In this document: piece by piece, positions 56,401 through 64,000 of the stretch
Numbering within the stretch: position 1 is the stretch's first letter
How the letters are laid out: every line of letters starts with the position of its first letter
Source: Nematostella vectensis
Lineage: Eukaryota; Cnidaria; Anthozoa; Actiniaria; Edwardsiidae
Reading direction: 5' to 3'
DNA length: 64,000 bases
Assembly (NCBI RefSeq): GCF_932526225.1
Contig: NC_064040.1
Span: forward strand, 5,305,181 to 5,369,180
The notes under the pieces: model-generated
Seen by the model: the letters and a program-made list of their open reading frames with translations, nothing else
Databases searched by the model: none
Told to the model about the DNA's origin: nothing
Position numbers and translations under genes: made by a program

Positions 56401-59400
56401 ATGCCCTTGCCTTGTCCTGTAGGTTTATATGTACCGTGATGTATATCTTCCTCACGCATTCTTTGGTCTTGTCATATCGGATTTGATGCCCTTGCCCTGT
56501 CCTGTAGGTTTATATGTACCGTGATGTATATCTTCCTTGCGTATTCTTTGGTCTTGTCATATCGGATTTGATGCCCTTGCCTTGTCCTGTAGGTTTATAT
56601 GTACCGTGATGTATATCTTCCTCACGCATTCTTTGGTCTTGTCATATCGGATTTGATGTCCTTGCCTTGTCCTGTAGGTTTATATGTACCGTGATGTATA
56701 TCTTCCTCACGCATTCTTTGGTCTTGTCACATCGGATTTGATGTCCTTGCCTTGTCCTGTAGGTTTATATGTACCGTGATGTATATCTTCCTCACGCATT
56801 CTTTGGTCTTGTCACATCGGATTTGATGTCCTTGCCTTGTCCTGTAGGTTTATATTTACCGTGATGTATATCTTCCTCACGCATTCTTTGGTCTTGTCAT
56901 ATCAGATTTGATGTCCTTGCCTTGTCCTGTAGGTTTATATGTACTGTGATGTATATCTTCCTCACGCATTCTTTGGTCTTGTCACATCAGATTTCATGCC
57001 CTTGCCTTGTCCTGTAGGTTTATATGTACCATGATGTATATCTTCCTCACGCATTCTTTGGTCTTGTCATATCGGATTTGATGCCCTTGCCTTGTCCTGT
57101 AGGTTTTATGTACCGTGATGTATATCTTCCTCACGTATTCTTTGGTCTTGTCACATCAGATTTCATGCCCTTGCCTTGTCCTGTAGGTTTATATGTACCA
57201 TGATGTATATCTTCCTCACGCATTCTTTGGTCTTGTCACATCGGAATTGATGCCCTTGCCTTGTCCTGTAGGTTTATTGTCGCCTACTATTCTTGAGCCC
57301 CCACCTCCATTAGATATGAGTGCAGCTGAGCAAACGGAACTTGGATATATGCCTTTCCGGGATGACTTTGAGAAAGTAAGAAAATAGAAATAATATTGTT
57401 AAAATAGATTCCACTAAGCTGCTTAAAGCGACATTGTCACCAGTTTATTTGCGGTCAATTATGTAAAAATATCCGATGATTCTTAACGGAAAACCGATGA
57501 TTCTAATAGATTCTTTTGTCTCTCGTCGGTTGAGGTTTTCATCGGCTCCTCCAGAAGTAAACTGGTGACAATGCCTATTTAAACATACATGTGATGGTTT
57601 TAAGGTTGATACAAAACATTGTGCATCTTTCAGTATATAGATAAGAGTTTATGTCTTTATACTTTCAGGAGTATGATAATGATGCTGAAACACTTGTTAG
57701 TGGATTACAGTTCAGTCATGATGACGATGATATTGAAAAGGGTACTAAAATAAGTCTAATGTTTTCTGTAGTCCTATCCAAACATTTTAAAATAATTACG
57801 GTTACGGTTCAGGTCAGCCTTAAAGGGTACTAAACCTAGGGTACTAAAAACAAATAAAGCGGATTTTGCTGTCACACAAAATGTTATTAGATGCGATAGG
57901 TTAAAAAAAAAGAGAGTTGATATGGGACTTCATAACCTTTAAAGGTGTGTTACAGCGAAACTAAAATGGGTTAAAAAGCAACAGACTCGTTAAATGTTAG
58001 AAAACAAGAATTCGCCCGATTTTCGTATAATTTGGCAGACATGTAGAACTAAGTCAAAAGTTATTCTCGTCAAAAAGCCGGAAATAGCCAAAATTTGCAT
58101 ACGGTAACTTTGAAGTAAAATAGTTCTTTAATGGGATATGATATGGATAAAATGAGATACCCTTTTGAAGATTGGCATTTGCTGATGGACGTACTTCGTT
58201 AATCCATAATGACATATTGTTCCAGAGTAAAAAAAAAAGCCCCACGGCGTTTTCTTTTATAGATTTAAAGCTTGCCCAGATAGACATGTATTTAAGGAGA
58301 CTTCAAGAGCGCCAGCACAGAAAAAAGTAAGTACGGCATAACAGCACCCTTGGGGCTGAAGTATAAGATAAGCAATTGTTTTACTTACATGCAATCCACG
58401 TTGTCCATGAAAGAAAATAGACAAGTTAAAAACAATTTAAATGATCCAATGCCCTCATACCTCCGTTAATGCATTCTACGAGAGACTTGTACACTTTGTG
58501 AATGATTTTTTTTCTCGGAGAATGTTAGTGGGATAAACTTTATATTACATTGTGTTTTTTTATACTCAGCGTTGCCAGACAACATGGATTGATTGCAAGC
58601 AAGCATAAGATCATAGGTAATTACATTTGGCCTATGTTAGGTTCTTTTTAGTCATATGGTGGCTCTTTTTGGAACCCAATTGCATTCTGCAAAATCATCT
58701 CTTTTTCTCATATCGTTTTTCTTTTTTTCAAACACTGGATCATGGGAAGAAACTAAAAGTTTGTTTTTTGTCTAATAGCGCTAAGAAGAAGATACTGCAA
58801 GGAAGACAGGTATTGTACTTTATGTGATTTTTTTTCATGCTCATGGGCCAAGCAGTCAATGAAAGAAATAGATCCTTGACATTGGTGTTTTGCGTCAAGG
58901 GTGTCGGACTCGCATTTGTGGTTGACTGACTCACACAGTACATACATTCTTCCTCATCAAAATATAACATAAAATCAAATACCAGGGATTTTATAAATAT
59001 TATGTTGCATTGTACTAGGGATTTTAGAGATGCCACAAGAATATTTTCTCGATTCAAACCGCCAAAGGATTGGGAGGAGTTTTTGAATGATCATCTACGT
59101 GAGTATAAACGTCACAATTCTCTTTCCAAAAGGCACGGGCCTTTGGGCCTGGCTTTGTCCTTAAAGGTGTGATTCCAGAAAATAAAAATCCTGAAAATTG
59201 CCAAAATACAATTTTTTTAACGGAAAAACACTTCTTTTTTGTCTGAAGTTCTTGCTATCTATTCCTGGGGTGGACTCCCTTTCTGGATTGAAAAGTTGAA
59301 ATGAAAAAAAAAACATATTTGTATTTTACTTAGATTGTTAGGTACTTTACGCATGATTTTTTGATAATAATATCTTTCTTTTATTTTAAGGGGAGCGTGA

Positions 59401-61949
59401 AGTAAAGACGAAAATAAAAGAATTAATGAGATACAGAAAAAATGGAATCACAAAACTTGCTGGTAAAGTGCTCTATATCCATAAACTTCTTGTGAATTGA
59501 TAACGTAACGATTTTTTTCTCATTTAGCTGGTCAGGAATTTGACGAAAAAAGATTACGAAGGGAACGGAGAAAAGAAAACAAAAGAAAAATTTTGGTAAG
59601 AAACGAAAATCAGTAATGATATTCCTGAGCCAGTTGATTTCTACCTCATTTTTGTCTCTTCAATAAAGACCTCTTGATTAATAAACATTTGTGCACTCAG
59701 GGAGGCTCAACACCTCGTAAAACCAATGTTTCCATGGGTAAGAAAAACGACAACGAAAAGGGTACGTACATTCCGTAATTAATGTTATGATTTTTTTTTA
59801 CGCCACTTTCACGGCATTCATAGCTGCCACAGATGTATTTCTACTGGGCCATACAGCACTGTAAGCGTTTTCGCGTGTTTCAACGAAAACTATAAGCGAC
59901 TGCGTGGCCGCGCACTGCCACGCCAGTACGTTGGTTGCATCGTCTTGTATTGTACACTTGCATTCAATGTACAGTGGTGTAGCAGGTCTCGAACTATTGG
60001 AGGGGGGCCACAATACAGAAACATTTAGAAAATATTGCACAGCTACGCCCCTACTGGTCATTTTCTTAATTTTTTTTTTTTTTTTTTAATATTGGGGGAG
60101 CACGTGTCCCCAGTGCCCCACCCCCTGTTATGGCCCTGAATGTGGTTATCGTTTTCAGATACAAGTTTGCGGAGCGGTATTATAGACGAACTGAAATCCT
60201 GCCGTGGACTAAATGTTCTTTCTTCTCGTGAAGTTCAGGTAACATCATCTAGTAGCTATAATAACAGTGGAAATTTCATAGAGCAATACGTGAAATGCGC
60301 TGATGGTTTTCGCACTGTAAACCTAACTATCTATGTTCGCTAAGGATGAACAAGTTCTTTATATTTGCTTATTTTGAATCATTAGAGCGATTTGATATCT
60401 CGTGAAATATTTTATTGAATTGGGCGCTATTGAGCATGAAAGCGTTTTTTGTGACGTTCTCTTTGATGTCACTGTCCTGTCACTGGCCTTATAAAACACG
60501 CACAATCGTGTTTGTTTGCTATGAACTAATGGTGTTTTTTTTTGTGCAGTTGTGTTCTAAAATGCAGATGAAGCCTGGATTTTACACTACGATAAAAACC
60601 ATAATTCTTAAGGTATGACAGCACTGTAGTGGCAAAATGCTACTGACCGATCATGGAACATTAATGTCGCTTTACGCGTGAAAAGGAAATGCCCGCTTTG
60701 CAACGCAATGAATACACTAGGCACGACTATGGCAGAATATGGGGGGAGACAGACCGATCGAAAGCGAGTTAGCGTGACGTGACGACTAGCGCGTGACGTA
60801 GCAACTGTAGTGTAAGCATATGACCTTTAGGCCTCACTTATCTCCCCTACACTCCGCGTGAAGGATCGGACGAGAGTATTGGCTGGTCCACAAACGCACA
60901 AGCACACCTTATAGCAAACAAACCCCGCTTGGGGAAGTCGTCAGACAGAACTAACCGCAGACTCTCGGAGATACTCCCCGGTTTATTTCAATAATAAAGC
61001 AATGATTAAGTTAATACTTGTTTACAGTTGATCGCCAAGCTAACACTGCCTGTACACACAAAGAAACCTGTCAGTAAAAGGGAGGGAGGGTGGGCAAATG
61101 TTTCTTTACAGTACCCGTAGCTTATGAAGCGAAAGAGCGAATGACTTTACTTTAGGTGTGGCGCTTTATATAGGTAGATAGCGACCAATAAGAATTAAGA
61201 ACGTGTATAGTAAGGTATCTCACGTGAAACATATTGAGTAATACCTGTGCTATCGTAGCATGATACGTGTACTCGTACGATATCATTTACGAGTGACCTT
61301 TGAGCCTGGCTCCGGCTCCATTAACTGAAATTACCGTCCCTAGTGGTGACGGTAATTTTGGACAAATGCGTTTTACGTCGTTTTAGTCTGAATGACCCGT
61401 AACTTGAGGCGGTCTCGTAGTAAATATTTTTTTTTTCTACAAAATAAGGTATTGAATGTTGCAATAAGAGTCGAGCCAACTTTTCATTGCCAGTGCAGGC
61501 TCGCTATTCTGTTAGATTGCACGTCAGCGGCGGACGGGGTGGGGCCGGGCGCCCCCACTTTTCTGAACGGTTCTTTTTTATATGAACGCAGTTTTTACAT
61601 ATACCTAAATATGAATCAAGCGTTACATGTATCCTTTTTTTAATTGATTTAATTTTTAGCGGTATTCCATCAGATCTAACGGAACTAAAGGAATCACTTT
61701 AACATGGCGACGTGATATGATTCTATAATTAGCCACTTGGCCCGGTTCGAAGCGTGGCCGCTTAGTAGTGACAACACTGTTATCTGGTAGTGTAAAAGTC
61801 TCTTCTAAGATATGGAATATTTCCAGGATCATCTGCTACGGCGACAAGGCGTTCAAGTAAAGACGCGTTACCCACCCAACCTAGACAAGACCCATCGGCG
61901 CCTCATCGTCAACTTTCTCAAGGAAAGCGGATGGATTTCAAGCTCGTAA
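50438..61949 (+). CDS. TADA2B: TADA2B, ADA2-type transcriptional adaptor of SAGA (19 exons)
   Basis: Exons: 50438-50450, 50578-50663, 50754-50813, 52317-52411, 52832-52872, 53374-53424 (duplicate copy at 53121-53171), 53667-53720, 57272-57375, 57669-57741, 58263-58326, 58570-58616, 58779-58809, 59019-59098, 59391-59462, 59528-59595, 59701-59761, 60159-60238, 60550-60612, 61827-61949. All phases agree and total 421 residues with one copy of exon 6; human TADA2B has about 420. It should be the ADA2b subunit that anchors the GCN5 acetyltransferase in SAGA, in the nucleus. It has a ZZ zinc finger (CNYCQADC, CAEC, CFCCGAEMGEHKRGHKY), a SANT domain (DWTAEEETLLLDAIEQHGFG, NWEDVADHIG), the conserved GYMPFRDDFE, and a C-terminal SWIRM domain ending LKESGWISSS. 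The exon 16 donor is ambiguous: 59737 or 59761, both phase 1. The later one is used because it keeps the expected length. Confidence 0.94.
52919..53424 (+). repeat. 253-bp tandem duplication containing a TADA2B exon
   Basis: 52919-53171 and 53172-53424 are nearly identical (one difference noticed, AGCTTTTGCTGG against AGCTTTTTCTGG). Each holds the same 51-nt exon encoding (E)TADHYNSCYVEGSVGK with its AACAG acceptor. The first copy is followed by GTGCCT, a weak donor made by the duplication joint, and the second by the strong GTAAGA. Confidence 0.95.
53458..53600. repeat. Dispersed repeat copy in TADA2B intron 6
   Basis: CAGGGCAATAGCAGGGGGTGG, 'aaggaaatgatcagtaggg' and TTTCCAGGCCTG match the copies at 3365-3500 and 19805-19935. 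Confidence 0.65.
54720..55205. repeat. Dispersed repeat fragments in TADA2B intron 7
   Basis: C-rich runs at 54725-54775 end in CTGGATCCGCCCCTGAGG, and 55045-55203 runs from GTAGCCAGGATTTTTAACAG to CCTGGCTACGCCCCTA. Both belong to families also seen at 26694 and 51925. Confidence 0.55.
55685..57276 (+). repeat. 85-bp minisatellite, about 18 units, carrying a repeated 3' splice site
   Basis: Units of about 85 bp read GTTTATATGTACCGTGATGT, ATATCTTCCTCACGCATTCT, TTGGTCTTGTCATATCGGAT, TTGATGTCCTTGCCTTGTCC, TGTAG. Unit starts fall near 55737, 55822, 55907, 55994, 56079, 56165, 56252, 56338, 56422, 56508, 56592, 56678, 56763, 56848, 56933, 57018, 57103, 57187 and finally 57272, which is the true start of TADA2B exon 8. 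Nearly every unit keeps the TGTCCTGTAG|GTTTAT acceptor and the first bases of the exon. Confidence 0.96.
60060..60145. repeat. Inverted copy of the 'gccgtagcagggg' dispersed repeat
   Basis: A T run followed by GGGGGAGCACGTGTCCCC and GTGCCCCACCCCCTGTTATGGCCCTG is the reverse complement of the start of the family at 3365. It sits just before TADA2B exon 17. Confidence 0.6.
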
Positions 61950-63879
61950 TATCTTTACGGTTAAGACAGCCTGAAATAGCGATTCAACCAATGCCTCTCT
62001 TAAAGTATTGTTACTAAAAATTCGACTCGAGGAGGGAACTATTGTCACACTACATTTGTTTGTCGCGAATTCCGGGTTTTTATAGGCTCTATTACCAGCC
62101 GTCGCTAGGCCTCACATCGGTACGTACTGCGGGCTCACAGAGACGAGCTGGAAATCGAGCCTAGGGTTTTAAGGTTTGTGCAGTTTTTCACTCCCGAAAG
62201 TAGGCACGGACACCCTTCGCGAGGGAGGTTTAGATTGTTTTTCTAGAATCGACAAATTGCCTTGTGTGGCGTCTGGAGACAGGTTTAGCATTTGGCAGTT
62301 GTTGTCACAAGCTTTTATTGAAAAGAATATAAAAAAATCTCATCCACATTCGCGAATGGACTATATACACTCCTCCGGGTGCGTGTGATCAATCAAACTT
62401 TATCTCTTTAATTTTGTACATAGGACAGTAAGTAACAAGTATGTACTTCAAGGTATTTTATACTTTTATATAGAATTTATATTTAATTTGAAGTTTGGCC
62501 AAGGTAATAGATGACAGATATATATTTATTGCAGAAACATCCACATATTATTGAGGTTGTAAATACACTTGTAAAAAATAAATTTTATTGGAATTGAGCT
62601 TGTCACTCTTGTTTTGTTTAAGTAGTGGATAAAGCTTTAGTTGGTTGGTCTGTTATCAGTGGCTAATGGTGCACTTTACTTTGTCTTTTCGGACTGTTAT
62701 TCAATCTATTTATATTCTTTTGCAGTCATTTTTTTTAGTCCTGCGCGAGTGGAATTAACGAAATACAAGAAGTTAGGGTATTCTGGTAAAGACCATGTGC
62801 AATCACGTGACGACTTTTTTTCTCTTTTCTTTTTTTCATGAGGTTGGCCATCAACCGTATTATCGGTGCCTGGTAGGTTTAAAAATAATTCCTTTAATCC
62901 TTCGCATATGGATTAAACTTTAATGGCGAGCAGCCATAAGTCGCATGCCGTGTTTCCCGAATAAATTGCACGAACTAATTGCGAACTTTCCGAAAGGTGT
63001 TTATTTACACCTGCATCAGGCCCTTCAGGCAAAAATTGACGATCAACCTTTCTTCCTTAATTCTAGAGCATACTGCATGGCTGCAAAAATAAACTAAAGT
63101 AGGTGGTTGTTTAAAGAAAGTAGCCGGTTGTGAGAGGATTGACGCAAATGTGTATCTCGAAGCTCTCGTGATCACCGGCTTGTTTTGACATTTTATTATA
63201 TGTTGTAGCATGGCACGTGGGAAATTTAGTGATTAAATGTCCTGCAACCGAGGGATGATTAGTTGAAATCCCGACGCCGCAGGCGGAAATAAACTCGCAA
63301 CTACGAGCTATATTAGGCTGGATGAGCGAACACGGTTCAATGGATCAGGGCGTTGCATACGCATTGTTTTTTTTATTTACCTCTAGAGACAACCAAATTT
63401 TCACGAACAATTCTCAAATCAAACATAGTTTATCGACAGTTTATTTCTTTGACGTCATTAGCACGCATGCGTACAGCAATCAAAATCAACCCACATGGAT
63501 CTAGTCTAACGTTGTTTAGGTATCACGAGATCATATAATACTGTTGTCTCATGGCACAGTGTTTATTCAGGAATCTGCCTACTATTTGTTTCCCTGGTGG
63601 AAACTAGAAGGCAAGCATCTTGGTTCTAAATTTCTCTCATGCACTGAAGTAGAGGGAATTTAAAAGACAAAAGATTCTTTTGTCTTTTTCTAAATTTCCC
63701 TCGTTATTAATGCATGAGGGGAAATGCCTTATAGGTTGATACGAACGCCTTCATAGGTTGATACGCCTGTTATTGGGGCATAGTTTTGAATAGTCTTCTG
63801 CTAGTTGGAGACGAGGCCCCATTCTCCAACATCTCCTATTTGTTCTTTTAATCAGTTCGCTCGTTATCCTCCCTCGCAG
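61950..63879. other. 3' flank of TADA2B and spacer
   Basis: An AATAAA at 62577-62582 is a possible polyadenylation signal. The 70-codon frame at 62176-62388 shows no domain. A hairpin lies at about 63620-63722. Confidence 0.4.
63620..63722. repeat. Foldback element near the window end
   Basis: CTCATGCACTGAAGTAGAGGGAA ... AAAGACAAAAGA is followed by its inverse TCTTTTGTCTTT ... TTTCCCTC ... AATGCATGAG, giving a hairpin of about 100 bp. Confidence 0.6.
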
Positions 63880-64000
63880 AAGGTTTTGTGTTGTTCACTT
63901 GTGGAGAAATCGAAGTGAGCGGCACAGATTCTTCCGCGGCTGTTATCAAAACGGTGGGCATTTCGATTTTAAAGCCGGGTACAGAAACATTAAACAGCTG
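63880..64000 (+). CDS. Possible exon of an unrecognised gene, open to the window edge
   Basis: After a good acceptor (TATCCTCCCTCGCAG at 63865-63879) one frame stays open to the edge and reads GFVLFTCGEIEVSGTDSS, AAVIKTVGISILKPGTETL. The codon and residue pattern is protein-like with alternating beta-strand character. No family is recognised. Other frames close quickly. Without the following exon this stays a candidate. Confidence 0.35.

Noticed and set aside
57193-57271. Start codon at 57193 in the last minisatellite unit as a protein start
   Set aside because: It is repeat sequence reading into exon 8; family alignment requires splicing from exon 7 at 57272.
55685-57276. CRISPR-like array
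   Set aside because: Units are contiguous without unique spacers, the host is eukaryotic, and the unit contains a splice acceptor.

Overview
The window looks like intron-rich nuclear DNA of an early-branching animal, most likely a cnidarian of the sea-anemone type. That placement is an inference from AT-rich introns, animal-specific families (receptor tyrosine kinase, TWIK-type K2P channel, FoxO-type forkhead, TADA2B) and heavy dispersed-repeat content. There are no operons, bacterial signals or CRISPR arrays. Genes were rebuilt by joining exons at GT/AG sites with matching codon phase; the summed coding lengths of all the complete multi-exon models are divisible by three.

Layout: (1) 752-3926 (+), cytoplasmic kinase half of a receptor tyrosine kinase whose upstream exons lie outside the window. 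(2) 3927-11131, no convincing host gene; a CR1-like LINE fossil, MITE-like and foldback elements and local duplications. (3) 11132-15439 (+), a secreted NXPE/PC-esterase-like protein of 478 aa in 8 exons. (4) 17004-20845 (+), a TWIK-like two-pore K+ channel of 338 aa in 2 exons. (5) 20846-27068, repeats, a tRNA-like SINE and a LINE fossil. (6) 27069-29596 (-), a short divergent FoxO-type forkhead gene of 280 aa in 2 exons, split at the FoxO-type intron position. (7) 30901-40859 (-), PPP1R37, 797 aa in 11 exons. (8) 42642-43353 (+), a COX7A-family subunit of 73 aa in 2 exons. (9) 45546-46769 (-), an intronless PLP aminotransferase ORF of 407 aa. (10) 48312-50360, a 2.05-kb transposon with long inverted ends and a perfect 9-bp target duplication, ending 77 bp before (11) TADA2B, 50438-61949 (+), 421 aa in 19 exons. 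(12) A possible first visible exon of another gene at 63880-64000.

The genes are unrelated housekeeping and signalling genes and form no pathway. The most unusual feature is local DNA duplication at exon-intron junctions. An 85-bp minisatellite of about 18 units lies directly against a TADA2B exon and repeats that exon's 3' splice site in almost every unit. Another TADA2B exon is duplicated whole by a 253-bp near-identical tandem copy. The NXPE-like gene has echoes of an acceptor, a donor and its stop-codon region, and the kinase gene has a short donor echo. Splice-site choice in these genes deserves RNA evidence.
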